Assembly (NCBI RefSeq): GCF_002775205.1
Contig: NC_036446.1
Location: forward strand, 15,810,565-15,874,564
DNA from: Xiphophorus maculatus
Taxonomy: Eukaryota > Chordata > Actinopteri > Cyprinodontiformes > Poeciliidae
Length of the DNA: 64,000 bases
Reading direction: 5' to 3'
The position numbers and the translations under genes are program-made. Shown here piece after piece: positions 1-13,008 of this stretch (the first letter of the stretch is position 1; each line of letters starts with the position of its first letter). The notes under the pieces are model-generated. The model searched no databases. It saw only the letters and a list, made by a program, of their open reading frames with translations, and had not been told where the DNA came from.

Positions 1-2791
1 GAGATTAAAATATGTTTCAGATTTTGAGAGATTCGCTTTAAAGGTCAGGTATCGCTTTGAACTTCTTTTCTTTTATTCATTCACTGACATACCCTTTAAA
101 TTCCCACAGCGTAAACATCGGTGAATTTATGCCGAATGCTCTGATGTTTATCTATCAGAGCATTCATTAACTATGAACAAAATGTCTCCAAATAAGTGGG
201 TTGAATTCCTGTTCAGGTTTTAACATCATGGAAGAACACAGCTGTAAGTTTTCTCAGGACAGTTCCATTAAGATCTGATTATCCAAGGAGGTCAGAGACA
301 CCATGGTTAGAAACGCCATGGTTAACCAGTGGAGGAAGCCATAAATCCATAAATTCATCCATCATCCATCAATCCATTCATCTGTCCATCCATCCATCCA
401 TCCATCCATCCATCAGACCATCCAACCATAAATTCATCCAACCATAAATTTATCCATCCATGAAATAAAATTACATCAGACTTATATAGAGGGGTTAGTA
501 GGACACTCAAAGAAACAGTCATTTCAATTCACACACTGATGATAGCAACCTAGTGGATAGTAGCCACAGACATCCATCCATCCATCCATCCAAACATCCA
601 TCTATCCATCCATCAGTCCATCCATCGATCCATCTATCCAACCATCCAACCATCCATTAAACCAAACATCCATCCATCACCCATCCAACCAACCATCTAT
701 CTATCCATCCATCAGTCCATCCTTCCATTCATCCATACATCCATCATCCCGAATGTCTGTCCATCCATCCATTCATAAGACCACCCAAAACTAACTCCAT
801 CCTTCATCCATTCCTCTATCCATCCATCTATCCATCCATCATTTTGCCCATCCATCCATCCATAAACCCATCCAACCAAAAATCTATCAATTCATGGCAC
901 CATCCACCCACCCATCCATCCATCCATCCATCCATCCATCCATCCATCCATCCACCCATCCATCCACCCATCCATCCATCCATCCATCCATCCATCCATC
1001 CATCCATCCATCCATCTGTTAAGCCTGGCTTTTGTTATAATGTCTAGCCAATTAAAAATAAATATTTCTGCTTTTAAACTGTAAGTAATGGACTGGGAAC
1101 TTACTGATATTAGCATAAAAAATGTTCAGTAATCCTGACTGTTGTCAGTCCTTTTCTTAAAATTTGCACAATGGTCGAGACAAACCAGTAGGAATACTGG
1201 GATAAACCAGAACATAAGCAGTTCTTTATGGTGCCAATGTGGAATATGTACTTCAATGCCATCAGGCCATGTCATTTGATGAGAAAATCTTTTGAGCTTA
1301 TATGGACCAGTTTGAAAAGGGCTTAACGGTAAAGGTCACGGGATCTTCTCAATGGCATCCAGAATAATCCTTACTGAAGTTGCTACATGGAAATCGGTTA
1401 AGCTGGAATGACTCACAGAGGCAGAGAGAAACAATGGTGGAGCTCTGCAGTCACTCAGGTGAATAAATACGCTGCATGTAGTCAGGAAAGAACAAACGCA
1501 CCACTTTGTATGAGAATTTCTCATTTTGCATTTAGATTTTTGGTTGAATTTCTGAATCAAGTCCACTGATTTGATGGTTTGGCTGCTGTGGTCGTTATTG
1601 TCATAATCAGGGAGGCTTCCAGAACCATTTCAGTGGGACACCCAGTCGTAGTTTCCAACACAAAACTAAGACAGAACAACAAGGTTTTGATTCAGGTATG
1701 TTGAAAATTACATCTGTAAAAAGAGAAAACCTTAATCCTCACTTGGACTTCATAAAATAAACCTGATAGGTCGTAAATTGACGTTTTCAACTTAAATCAG
1801 CTGATTTGATATGTTAGAATATGCTTTTTCAGACCTAGAGAAATCTAGTGCACATTTAAAAAAAATAAATACCTCTACCAATTTATGACTTTAACTAGTT
1901 AATATGTCACCTTGGTAATACTAGAACCAGGAGTGAAGGCAGAAAATCTAAGCCAGACACCAAGACAAAACATAAAGCATGTAAATAAATAAATAAAGCT
2001 ACACTATCAATAAATATATAAATCCATCCCTGTCTCCACTTCTAAGAACGCACGCACAAAAAATTATGCATATATTTATTTTTCTCTGTTCATAAAGGCT
2101 TGAATAAATTGAATAAATTGTTCTTGTGTTTGTGAATTTAATACAGCAAAACCAAAACTGCATCTTTGTACTGTTGACTCATAAATAGTGATCTTCCACT
2201 GTAAATTAAAAGCAAGTGGCTTTCCTTGTTCACATAATAAGTACTATTATTATTAAAAGTACAATCCAGTTATCATACACCAGTTCATATCCAGTAAGCT
2301 CCTAGGTTCAAAAAGATTCAGTCATAGATTTAAAAAAAAAAAAAAGCTGTTTCACTCTTATGTCCTCCAACGTCTCTGCCTCTATTTTTCGCTTTCTCTC
2401 CTCCTCCTGCATCCTTTTCTCTCCCTCCTTTCTTTTCATCTTTCAGCATTTATCCAACCCTTCTGCGAGCCCCTCCGTCATCTTTATTCCACTTTCCATT
2501 TTTCTTGCACCTTCGGGGGTTTTTTTTACTTGCACTTTATTATCTTTTAAACATTGAAATAAATGAAGTAACAAAGTTACCAAACGAGAACCTCATAAAA
2601 AATGAATACGTTGCATGATTTGCAATAGATTCACATTTATGCTACGTAGCATCAACTTCAAACTCATTCTGTTTTTTAATCTATTAGTAATGTTGCCGTT
2701 AAAGACTGTAATTTAACAATTCACTACGTAAAACAATACGAATCAAATATGTCCTAATTGCTCTAACTGATTAGCAGCTGCCTTCACTGAC
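1..2791 (-). other. calb2: calb2 intron 1 (partial) and window edge
   Basis: This stretch lies downstream of calretinin exon 1 on the minus strand, so it is intron 1 of that gene. I looked on the minus strand for the second exon (the EF-hand loop beginning NGYIEGKELE in the family) and did not find it, so the other exons must be beyond the left edge. Apart from the ATCC microsatellite field at about 340-1020 the intron holds AT-rich sequence with homopolymer runs and no exon I can support. Confidence 0.6.
340..1020. repeat. (ATCC)n microsatellite field
   Basis: Many runs of CATC/ATCC are interspersed with short non-repeat gaps. The longest nearly pure tracts lie between about 905 and 1017. 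Imperfect units surround them, such as ATCTATCC and AACCATCC. The tract is open in several frames and gives artificial reading frames of repeating Ile-His-Pro-Ser (or Trp-Met-Asp-Gly on the other strand), which are not genes. Confidence 0.95.
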
Positions 2792-2885
2792 CGTCTGTGT
2801 CAAAATGTTTCCAGATGTCGATGAACTGCGCCGCGGTGAGCTCGGCCAGGTGCAGGTGGGGCAGCTGCTCCGCCTGAGTTGCCAT
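2792..2885 (-). CDS. calb2: calretinin (calbindin 2), coding exon 1, partial gene
   Basis: Calretinin is a cytosolic EF-hand calcium buffer and sensor of neurons. Reading the minus strand from the ATG at 2885-2883 gives MATQAEQLPHLHLAEL, then TAAQFIDIWKHFDTDG. This is the N-terminus of calretinin, including the LHLAELTA(S/A)QF and IWKHFD(A/T)DG blocks that open EF-hand 1. The exon is 94 nt long and ends in a phase-1 split glycine codon, followed by a GTCAGT donor at 2791-2786, the same position and phase as in known calretinin genes. The 5' UTR is short and GC-rich with a TATA-like box upstream. The remaining exons are outside the window. Teleosts have two copies (calb2a and calb2b), and this exon alone does not decide which one this is. 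Identification is very likely because a calbindin 1 N-terminus would differ. Confidence 0.9.
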
Positions 2886-2959
2886 CTCTGCGGGTTCTCC
2901 CTCCTTTGGGTTGGTCTGTGGTACTTGGAAGTAAACTTTTCCCGGTGCAGAGCTCCTCA

Positions 2960-2998
2960 GATCTGTGAGCGGCTCCTCCTCAGCCCGAGCTTTTTAAA
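2960..2998 (-). promoter_or_regulatory. calb2: calb2 core promoter, TATA-like box
   Basis: On the minus strand a TTTAAAAA box (2998-2991) sits about 105 bp upstream of the calretinin ATG. It is embedded in the only GC-rich stretch nearby (about 2815-3080). Transcription would be expected to start near 2965. The position and composition fit a promoter; the function is inferred. Confidence 0.5.
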
Positions 2999-3304
2999 CC
3001 ACCCGCTGGCGGAGCGCGCTTCTCCTGCCCGCCACACGGGGGCGCAGCAGCCAAGACGGCGAGGGAGAGGACAGCAGGCAGCTGGCAAAATGCGCTCATA
3101 TTGCGTTGTTTTGATACGTCAACCTATCATGGCGCTCCTTTTAAAAACAAAATTAGATTAAGGATTTTAATCTGCAGAGGATCTAAAAGGATCAACCCTG
3201 ATATTCAATCTCTCTGCAAGGGGATGAATCTGAAACTTAAAATTAATTAAATTTTACGACTCAGTGGAATATTATAATTTGAAAGTTATGTTTGAAATAC
3301 TTAA

Positions 3305-4016
3305 CTACCATGGCGTAGTAAGGCTATTGTAAAGAGAAAAAAATGAGTATATTTGCGAGAAAAAAAAACTTTCAATACATTTTTGGCTCAGCAATTTACA
3401 AGTCTTTGCTAAAGATTAAGCTCAAAATTTCTGACTTTGTTCATTAACTAATTTTCCACGTTTTGAAATCAGAAACTTCCACGTTATTTCTAGAAAAATT
3501 CTGAGTTTAATCTCCAAATTTCTGGGTTTTTTTTTAGCATTCTTTTTTACTTTTGGAGCTCGGGAATGTCCTGTTTTTTTCTAGAAAATTTCTGAAATTA
3601 GTCTAAAAATGTCTGGGATAATTTTTCTTGTAAATATTTGACTTCTGGAGCTCAGAAATTTCTCCGCTATTTCTAGATAATTTCTTAGATTAACCTCAAA
3701 ATTTTCTTTTTTTCTAGCTATTTGTTTTACTTCTGGAGCTCGAAAATTTCCTTGTTTCTTCTAGAAAAATTCTGAATTTGAAAATTAAAAAATTTACAAG
3801 AAAAATTAACATTTTGAGATTAATCTCACAAATTTTCTTGAAAAAACTTGGAAATGTTATAAAATTTCCAAAAGTCAAAATGTTTTGACTACTACAACTC
3901 TGAAATGTCCAATTTCTTTCAAGAAAATTTCTAAGATTAATCTCAAAATTTCTGAGTTTTTTAGCAAAAATATACTCTTCGTTTTCTATCTTTGGCCCTA
4001 ATATGCCGTTGTTCAT
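3305..4016. mobile_element. DNA-transposon-like element with terminal inverted repeats and internal 90-bp tandem repeat
   Basis: The plus-strand stretch at about 3311-3358 (GGCGTAGTAAGGCTATTG then AAGAGAAAAAAATGAGTATA) is the diverged reverse complement of about 3966-4015, so the element has inverted ends of about 50 bp. Between them a divergent unit recurs. Its landmark TTCTGGAGCTC (or TTTTGGAGCTC) occurs near 3551, 3643 and 3731, spacings of about 90 bp. Each landmark is followed by AAATTTC, TTTCTAGAAAA and an ATTAATCTCAAAATTTCTG-like block. No transposase is present, so the element would be non-autonomous. Confidence 0.65.
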
Positions 4017-4079
4017 AATAGTACATAACAAGCACATTTGCAAAAAAAGATTTATTAAAAGAGATAGCATTTATAATTA

Positions 4080-5030
4080 GAGAGGATCAGCAATTTTAAA
4101 AAAAAATACAAATTAATAAAATAAAAGTCAGAATTAAATAAATGGAACATTGTTTTTTTTCTATTTAAGGAAGAAATCTGTGGAAAAATCAGTCTGAATA
4201 AACTATAGAGAGTATTTTACATTTATGAAAATAATACAATATAATATTCCATTAAGGTACAATGAAGTGCATTGGCTCAGATGTGTCCATATGGATGGTT
4301 GACTGATGTTTTAGCAAATTGACTGTTGACTATTACATGGACTACTATTTTTTCTCACCTTCTGTTTTCATTCAAAACTTTTGTCTATATCAAGATGTGA
4401 CATGTTCATTTTAAACTCTAAATGAATAAAATAGATAAATTACACATCTCTTATTTTAGGGAGCATATGTAAGAGGAAAAGTTTTGAATAGAAAGTTTAT
4501 TGATGTGCATGGCATGATCCTGTAGGAGCTGCAAATTGTCATAAATCACTCCTGCCGAGTTGGAGTACATATGAGATGAATAACCCTCCCTCCATTCTTT
4601 CATTGTGTTTTTATCTTCTTCCTCTCTCCCCTCTCAGTCTTATCTCAGCCTCAAACTACATCTGGGAAAAAGCCAAGAGCTTCTGAATGGCCTCAAAATC
4701 AGCAAATCTTTTCTGGTCGTTTTTCTGGTTAACTTTTTCCTTGTCTGATCTTTCCAGTTTCCAGAGCTGCCTCCCTCTCTGTTGTTCGAAGCGCACCAGG
4801 CGAAGATGGATGCTGTGAAGGAGGGAGGAGGCAATTAGAAGGAGGAGATGATACATGTCTGCAGAGCTTTGCATTGCTGATCAGAGAGACGTGGAAAAAA
4901 CTAGAAGAGTTCAAGACAGCAATTGGCCATGTAAAACCCAAACAGTGCAGCAATGTAGTCTAATTGACTTCCTATCTATATATTTCTTATGTTTTGGTTA
5001 GAGTTTTGTCACACGTAATAGTTTCAGATA
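4080..5030. other. intergenic, no gene seen
   Basis: AT-rich DNA upstream of calb2. Short reading frames around 4640-4950 on the minus strand overlap one another in different frames, have no recognisable domain and are treated as chance. Confidence 0.5.
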
Positions 5031-5032
5031 AA

Positions 5033-5584
5033 GGTGCAGCATGTAGCTTTAATATAAGAATGTTTTTTACATATTTGTTATGACAGTTTGTTGTGAGACA
5101 GAAGATCTGTAATGAGGTGAACCTCTTCCCTGCGCTGCTACTGATACCTGCACTACTCCCAACCAAAAACAACCAATCAGAGCCAGGAGGAGTGTCTTAG
5201 TGCTGTCAATCAGTCTCATGAAGTTACTGCTAAATGAATTAATGGTGGAGAAACAACTTACCATTCCAGAAAAGCTGTTTATTCGTCGTAATTAGAGTCC
5301 AGACTAAGTAGCCTGAGCATTCACAACAAGTTAGCTTCAGTGTACCAGAGAGCAAAGTGGGAGGGTGGGATGTACAGCGCCACACAGAGTGGTGATTGAC
5401 AGCGCTGAGACCCTCCTCCTGGCTCTGATTGGCTGTTTCTAGTTAGTTCTGGAAGCACTTTATGAAGGCAAAAGAGCTGAACCTTTTCACTGACAATCTG
5501 TCTCATACCATACTATCATGACATAGTGACAGTTTCAACAAATATGTAAAAAAATATATATTTTATAAATGTTACATACTGCCA
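5033..5584. mobile_element. foldback element, family F copy 1
   Basis: The two halves are inverted copies of each other. The left half has the end GGTGCAGCATGTAGCTTTAA, then TTTTTTACATATTTGTTATG, a GAGACAGA block and CCAATCAGAGCCAGGAGGAG. The right half carries the reverse complements: CTCCTCCTGGCTCTGATTGG, TCTGTCTCATACC, CAACAAATATGTAAAAAA and GTTACATACTGCC. Arms are about 200 bp around a spacer of roughly 130 bp. A second copy of the same family lies at about 43775-44268. No coding capacity. Confidence 0.8.
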
Positions 5585-5599
5585 ATTTAAACACATTTT

Positions 5600-8500
5600 G
5601 AAATTAGAGAGAAATAAAATGTGATTAAATATCAAAAGCAGGTTAGGACAGGGTTAGGTTGGATAAGCATGCTGTTTTGAAATGAATGAGAAAAGTTATT
5701 ACCTAGTTATAAAAAGTAATGTGTGAATAAGTGTCCCCCTGTTAGCCATCCTTACTGCTGTGCTTCAGATAACTTACCTGCTTTGTAAATTATTTTATAA
5801 AGTAGGTAACACTAATGGAAGGATAATATCTTTTAGGACTTTCTTGTAGAGTAGATTATGGTTTGACAAAGTGAAGCTTTTGCTCCAACTTTCACTCCGG
5901 TTCTCAGGATGGATGGATGATTTCTGAGCTGCTGGTGACAAGAAGAGAAAGTCAAAGCTCTTATTGAACAACTGAACAACCTGTGTGTGAACATGAATAT
6001 TTAACCTCTTAAGAAGTAATAAAAAATCATTCCAGTTCAAATATAAAGCCAGTCACAAACACAGCCACATTTCCATATTATGAATTTCAATTAGGTCTGT
6101 TGTGTTAGCTTTGCATGTCAGACACGCTTTTCATGTAGATTATAGATAATAGTGCAATCCAGCTAATGGTGTGTTAACAGCACCATGAAATTTAGATTTG
6201 GTAAAGTGGCATAACGCTCATATTCAACCAGCAGAGTGGAAATCAGGTGATGAAATGTTGCAGACGCCCAGCAGTTTAAGAAGCTTTTAGTTTGACTGAG
6301 ATTTAATTCTCCTAATGTAGCAATAATGCAGCATCTTTGGTTTCTGTGTAGAATAATTCAGGGATCAGGTGAGCAAATCCTATTGAGTTTGTACATAAAA
6401 ATAACAGATTAGTGCTCAAAGTAATTAAATAACATCCTATGCAGTACATATATAAAATGGTTTATGTTAGTAATGCATTTTAATAATTATAAGCATTACT
6501 TACATTGTCTGACATTATATATCTGTGTACATCCAGCTCAGAGCTTTTATGCAGGATCATTTCAAACCCATTCACTCTTTCAAAATGAACTGATGAACAG
6601 CAGTTTTCATCATTCCAGGCTTTAAGTCATGTGCATAATAATCTGGAGCAACTGGACTGGCAAAATCTGTGCTGAAATGCTCTGAATTTAGTTTCTGCAG
6701 ATTAATTTGATTAATCTGACCAACCGATTTATTACATTTGAGCCAGATTATATTCCTGCTAATAGTCAGTAACTAAAATGGCAGCTGATCATTAGGGTTC
6801 AAATCATCAACTTGGAAGCAGTGCAGGTTCTTATGAACATTTTTACATTTTATTTATGTTCAAATAACAACAACACACAGAACTAGGGGTATTACTCACT
6901 CACATACATAAATCCTAACTAAACTCAGTCTGCTGTAAGAGAAATACAGGAAGTTTCATGCATCTTTGTGAGGTTCGTGTGACAAGACAGTGGTGTGTGA
7001 GAAAATCTGGGGGAAGTAACATGTTTTATTCAACATGTATGTTCTCTAAATAACATGGACACATTGAACACAGCTGTACAGCGGCTTTTTCTTGATGAAA
7101 TCTGGCCTCTGGCGTTCCAAAAACCCTCAGCTGCTGAATAAATATGAGCAACCGCAGCTAGCGAGACGCAAAGACACAAAGGAACATTATTAGTGGTTAG
7201 TTTAGTACCTGATGAGCCCCTCACTGAGGTTTGTGTTTACTGTCTAACCTCCAGCAGGATAAACAATCTGTGGCTAATTCGTCTCTCTGATCAAACAAAA
7301 CTATGCAAAGCTTTCTGGCTCTTTAATTATGCGCAACAGGGATTAAAGAGAACAGAGTTGTGAACAGTGGAGAAGAATAATGGACAAAACAAACTGCATA
7401 AAGTTGTCATTGATGAATCTTGGTTCAGTAAATGACAGGAAACTGGGAGATGAGATCCAAACAATTCAGTCTCAGAGAGTAAAAGAAATAGTTTCAGATG
7501 GTGAAAGCTTTATTTCGAACCATTTGTTTGAAAGGAAACCAGTCTTGTTTGCAGTTTGCTGCAACCCAAACAAAGCAAACTTGTGGAAGAAGGAGCTTTG
7601 TTCTCTGAAACTAAAGTATTGATCTTAGCATACTAGTATTGATCATGTTCCTTTAAGCAAACCTCCAACAAGCTTTTTTTTATCATGCAGCCAATCTGGA
7701 TTATCAGTAGAAATATGTTACGGGAACAATTCTTCACACCAAATTCCTCTTCACTTGATGCAAAGCCGCTGCCTCTAAAACTGCATAATTATGCGCTCCA
7801 GAGAACAATAAAAACTTACTGTTGCTAAGAATGAATGTCATAGTGGGATTATCTGGGTGGAAGTGTGCTTGTGCATTAAACCAGGACCTCTGCCACATTT
7901 TTGCTCTTGTGTTAATGTGGCTGAGCAGCAGTGAGAGTGGGAGTGTACACTTTTTGTAAATTAGAGTGACACTGCGCCTCTTTGCAATAATCATCTGTTT
8001 TCATCAGCTCCAGCCTGAGTGACTGCATCTTAATCACCAGAGATAAAAACTGCAGCAGCAGCCAAACAATGAAGACTCTGTGCTGAAAACAGATAAGGCA
8101 GAATCCAGCTTGTGGACCGTTTGGCAGATTGTGCCGGGATTTTCTTCGGCACGACGAGACAGGAGATAAACACCTTGCTATGACAATAAACTGCATCATC
8201 ATTCCCTGCAAGTCGTGTGTGCAGACAACAAATACACGGCTCACCCCATCAAACAGTGGGACACGGGAGCTAAAATTGCATAAAGCGCCTTGAACATACA
8301 CACAACCCTAGCAGCCTGTTTCCCATCATAAAATTGGGATTTTCTCCTTTTTTGTTGAGCATTCAGGAGAAGAAAAGCATCTGCCTGGAGGCAAACGGGA
8401 CAACATGATCTCCCCCAGTCCATGGGGAGCAATTAAGACCACAGACTTGCTGAACTCACCTCTGCAAAAACAATCCCACCACGAGGAATAGAGACACCTG

Positions 8501-9515
8501 AGAAAGAAAAATAAATCCTCATGAGGAAGAATTGGATGCTGGAGCAGGGGGAGGCTGTATGCTCATACAGCAAGGCAAGAACTTACAGGAATCCAACATG
8601 GAAGAAGAAAAATTCACCATCTGAAGGTGATGGTGCTGAGAGATTACTAAGAACGATTCTGTGCAACAATCTGCTCAATATGAAATCAAATTACAGAATA
8701 TTACCAAATTAAAACCTTCAGCAACAATTGTTTTAAGATTACACATAGACAAAAACTACCAGAAGCCTTCAAAAGTATTAATACAAGTTGAATCTTTCCA
8801 CGATTTCTCATGTTTGTCCGCCACAAGTAGCCATGTGTTTCATTTTTACAGGTCAAAACTACATGGTAAAACATTTAGCCGTATTTAGCCGTATCTTCTA
8901 CTCTTTATGTCAAATAAATGTGGCAAGTTTTAGATTTCCACTAATGAGTTGTGTTATTTTTTTATTAATTTAGTCAAACCTCCAACAATTGAATAAACTA
9001 GAGTTTATGGTTAACACTTAAAAAACTGAAAGAAGAAAAAACAGGAGTGGGAACTATTTCCCAGAATGCTTAGCGGCTTGATTTTGTAGTGCGTTACATT
9101 GATCTGACTCTTGTGTGTTATTAAGTTTGCAAAGCTTGAAGATAATATCCTGTTCACATTAAATGTTTTAGAGCAGAATTCATTGTGATGTTTAATAAAA
9201 TTCATTATCAGATCAGAAAGTTTGTTCATGCAATTTCAAACAAGAACTTTAATTATTCTAAAGTAAATAAGCTTTTTTTTTTCTTGCATATTGTGAAATA
9301 ATTATATGGTTTAAATTGCAGCATTAAATTAAAACTCATAATTCAAGATTAATGAACTTAAAAAACAATGTTTAGTCAACTTGTCTCTTGTTAAATCAAC
9401 TTAATGAACGTTAATTTCTGAGTTAAAATCAAAATAATTTTCTTGTTGACCTAAATTGCACTTTTAAGGCAGCAGGTTGAATTTTATTTTCAAGTTAAAC
9501 CACCTCAAAATGTTT
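5600..9515. other. intergenic, no gene seen
   Basis: Long gene-free stretch between calb2 and cmtr2. The short reading frames here (for example near 7380, 7912-8432 and 8521-8973) lack recognisable domains, conserved-looking composition or splice context. I see no RNA gene. Confidence 0.5.
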
Positions 9516-9521
9516 TACAGT

Positions 9522-9700
9522 GTACAACCTCAGTTTCAAAGAAGTTGGAACGTTGTGTAAAATATAAATTAAAACTGAATGTGATAATTTACAAATCATT
9601 TTGAACTTATATTCAATCAAATACACTACAAAGATTAGATATCTAATGTTTAAACTGATAAACTTTATTGCGTGCTAATAAGTTCTTAGCTTGACATCTC
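9522..9700 (+). repeat. fragment of a widespread fish MITE-like repeat
   Basis: The block ACCTCAGTTTCAAAGAAGTT, GGAACGTTGTGTAAAATATA, then ATTCAATCAAATACACTACA and ACTGATAAACTTTATT matches from memory a short dispersed DNA repeat common in teleost genomes. The right part is truncated or diverged. Family assignment is from recall and could not be checked. Confidence 0.55.
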
Positions 9701-10479
9701 TAAGCCTGCATGGCACATAACAGTGTCTTATTTGGTCGACAATCACAACATATTTCCTCAACAACAAATAATTTTCAAACATAAAATCCAGGAATGACAT
9801 TAACAGTTTTTACCAACTGATAACATGAGGTTTCCCATTCTGTTGTTCTGCATTGTAGAAAAAGTTAACTGTGGCTCAGGGTGGATATTTTATTCCTTTT
9901 CTTCAAGCTAAGGCAGTGTTAAGGGTTTATGTCACAGCCCATTCTGCACCCACCACCCTTCATCATCAATGATTCAGGGAGAAGAAATATGAATCTGTGC
10001 AGACAAACGTGGATCACACGCATGGAGGGAGAAAGTTCAACCCGAGGGGCCACATCGATGCAATGAATCACAGGGAGTTGACAGGCCTCCGTATGAAAAC
10101 TCATGGAGGCGCGACGCTGGCATAGTCTTTAGATGGATGTACTGTAACCCATGACCTTTACTTGACATTTTTTGCCCAGGTTATTTATCGAGTATTATTA
10201 GTAGTAGTGTTATTGATCATGTATTAGAAACCAAACACAGATTCAGTCAAGTATTTGTTGAAGAGTTTGCACATTTACACAAGGAGAATTTGGATATTCT
10301 TCCTTTTCTGGCATTTTCTCCCTAACAAAATGTGTTATTGTTTATTTTTTAATAACATTTACTACTGCCCCCCCCCCGAACAACAGCATCGGACTTGATA
10401 CAAACGACGCGCGCACCCCCAAACTTATTGCATCTCTGGCAGTGCTGTTTACATTATATACATGTATAATATAGGATAT

Positions 10480-10830
10480 ATTTATTGGCCAACTGATTTA
10501 TCGACCAGTTGATTTCTGGGGGCCAATTTCCTTAATTTTGGGGGATCGTGATCGGCCAATACTTATACATGAATCCCATCTTATCCACTAATGTTATCTT
10601 CGTAAGCAAAGGTTTAAAAATCAGTCTCTGTCCTCGTCTGCTCTGCAGTGAGAAGTTTGACTGAGAGACCGGCCCACCAGGTCAGGTCTGAACGTTTACA
10701 GTTAACAATATTCACCCCACTGATGCCAACTCAGCGACTTTCTTGCTACATTTAGTGACATTTCAGACAAAAAAAATCATATCAGCCAAAATCAAAATTG
10801 TCAGGCAGAAAACTGCAATTGGTGCAGCCG
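10480..10830. repeat. probable DNA-transposon-derived repeat
   Basis: TTATTGGCCAACTGATTTAT followed by CGACCAG, GGGGGATCGTGATCGGCCAA and downstream text resemble a fish repeat whose ends contain nested GGCCGAT/ATCGGCC motifs. The evidence is a remembered resemblance plus the repeated GGCCAA/ATCGGCCAAT words. No coding region is present. Confidence 0.4.
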
Positions 10831-11429
10831 ACAATCTTTGATTAAATAAATTTCTCTTAATCGTTACTCCAATAGATAAAAATGTAATTTACACCAGGTG
10901 AGTCTTTCTCACCCGCGAATGTGGACCGGTACCGGTACTGGACAGATTCTGAGCTTTTAAATGATTTTAACAGAAGTTTCACATAACTTAGAAGTTGGTG
11001 TAAAAATAATGGTTGTTTTAGCCACAAAATGATTATGCTCAGCAGCAAACAAAATATCCCCAACTACAGCATAGAGCAGCTCATCGATGTAGCAGCACGG
11101 TGTTTTGAAGCCAAAAATATCTCAGAAATATACAGAGCCGACCATGAGAATCAACTCATTTAAAGTTTAAACTCAGTTTCACACAAACACAAAGTTTGGC
11201 TGTTGAACTGGACCGTTAAAGCTAATTTTCTATTAGCAGCTTTACAAATCTTTTACATTACCAAGACACATTAAAACAAACCTTTGTCTTGGCTTTTTTC
11301 CTCCTCTTTCTTTTCTCCCTACCCGAAGGATAAGTCCTTTTTTGAGACATTGCTTTGCTTTCTTAACTTCTGACTGGAGCTTTGGATGTTGGGATGCTCT
11401 CTGCACATTGCAGCTCAAGTTACTGGCAA

Positions 11430-11695
11430 AGCGTGCGGTACCACCGCGGGCCCCCAAGAGCAATTTCTTTTCTTTTTATCCATAAAATAATGATTTCTAC
11501 ATACACTATCAAATAGATATTATTGTAAAAATAAATCACTTCATAGTGAAATTGTGTGTTTTTGATATTAGAACGACATAGAAATTATTACAAATAATAA
11601 TAATAATAATCAGCTTCACTGAGGGGGCCTCTTAGTGGCCTTGGGGCCCTAAGCGGCTGCTTAGTTTGCTTTGCCTTGGGCCGGCCCTGCTTTAG
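11430..11695. repeat. probable MITE fragment ending GGGCCGGCCCTG
   Basis: The stretch ends GGCCCTAAGCGGCTGCTTAG, then CTTGGGCCGGCCCTG, which resembles the end of a dispersed fish DNA repeat with CAGGGCCGGCCC termini. A GC-rich block with CCGCGGGCCCCCAAG near 11440 may be the degraded other end. An AAT microsatellite lies inside (about 11596-11610). Confidence 0.4.
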
Positions 11696-12685
11696 AGTCT
11701 GTTTTCTTTTTGTTTTGCTTGTTGGCCTGCAGAAAAAAAATCTCTTAGTGGTGACAATAAATGCAGAAGCTGTGAATGTTAATGCAAATAGTTTGTGTGT
11801 CTGTTTACATTGTAAATTATTACATCCACAACTCCAGATGTGATCTGGCAGGTAAATCTTTTTCCAATTCGGAGGTTGATCTTTTTCCTGTCAGTTTTCA
11901 GAAGATGCATGTTTCGACTGAGAAAGGTTTGGAGAGACTTTGCTGTCAGACAGCAGCTGTAGGAGGAGAGAGAGCGACTCGTTAGCATCACTGTGACAGA
12001 GAGCAGATGTTCGTGATTGCTGTTTATTCAAAGTCTGCTCCCTTATCTAGTCATAAATAAAAATATAGTTGTCATCCTTAGCATTCATCCCTGAATAAAG
12101 ATGTTTCTGTTCCACATTTCTTTAGTATCCACATTTCACCTTCAAATTTAATATTATTTTAAATTAATTAATTCTTAGCATATAATTTTATTAGCTTATA
12201 ATTTAGGTATTTTTAATCAGTATGAAGAATCTAACAGCAAAAGGGCCGACTCCTTAATCTCTGTTTGTTAGTTTAAAAGTTACACAGCATCTGGCAAAGC
12301 ATCTGCTTCAACATGACAGTGTCATCAGCAGACCAGCTACCATGAAACACATCCAGTGAAGTGGCAATACTATCTTTGAATCCTCTGTAAAACAGACAGG
12401 TGTGGCGTGATATAGACAGGCTGGATGCAGCTTTTCAGTTCTCAGACAGCATTTACACAAAATGTAGTCTGACATTAAACTTGTGGCACTACAACTAAGA
12501 GCCACCATTACATTTTATTTTATATGAAGCAAAATGTATGAAATTTGGCATGAAATCTATCTATCTAGCTAGCTGGCTAGCTATGTGATTGATGCAATGC
12601 CAATGAGGATAAATCATTTTCAACACACCATTTTTTTTTTCAACACACCTTTTTTTTTATCAAAAAGTGCAAAGAACACCATTTA

Positions 12686-12799
12686 TGGAAGCCTGTTTCT
12701 GCCACTCTGTAAAAATAAAATTATCTCATTATTTTGAGATACAATTTCATTATAATGAGATAAATTTTTTTTTAACAGAGTGGCGGAAACGGGCTTCCA
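12686..12799. mobile_element. MITE, 114-bp hairpin with 25-bp terminal inverted repeats
   Basis: The left end TGGAAGCCTGTTTCTGCCAC plus TCTGT (12686-12710) pairs with 12775-12799 as an inverted repeat with only two mismatches. The interior is itself partly palindromic (TTATCTCATTAT against ATAATGAGATAA). It is a small non-coding hairpin element about 150-250 bp upstream of the putative cmtr2 promoter. Confidence 0.85.
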
Positions 12800-12937
12800 G
12801 AACCATTTTATTCATAACTTTTATAATGTTTTATCATCTTAATTGTTTTATTTTTTCAAATGCTACAGGGGGAAGCATAACTTTGAACCGGTCAAATCTC
12901 TGAGCTACTCCTTTAAGAAAACTTCGACCACTTGTTT

Positions 12938-13008
12938 TCACGCATGCGCACTGTGCGCTTTAAGTCACGTGGGTGGTGTGTTCCGTTTCCTTACGGAACA
13001 TCAGCTGG
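12938..13008 (+). promoter_or_regulatory. cmtr2: putative cmtr2 promoter and non-coding exon 1
   Basis: A short GC-rich island contains an NRF1-like motif CGCATGCGCA (12941-12950), a CACGTG E-box (12966-12971) and an ETS-like TTCCGTTTCC. It is followed by CAGCTGG and the donor GTGAGTG at 13009. The first coding exon of cmtr2 opens with a splice acceptor at 14138-14139 just before its ATG, so an upstream non-coding exon is required. This is the only promoter-like sequence nearby. Exact start and donor are inferred; other possible donors follow at about 13034 and 13068. Confidence 0.55.

Noticed and set aside
844-1116. Frames encoding HPSI or WMDG repeats
   Set aside because: They are read-through of the ATCC microsatellite.
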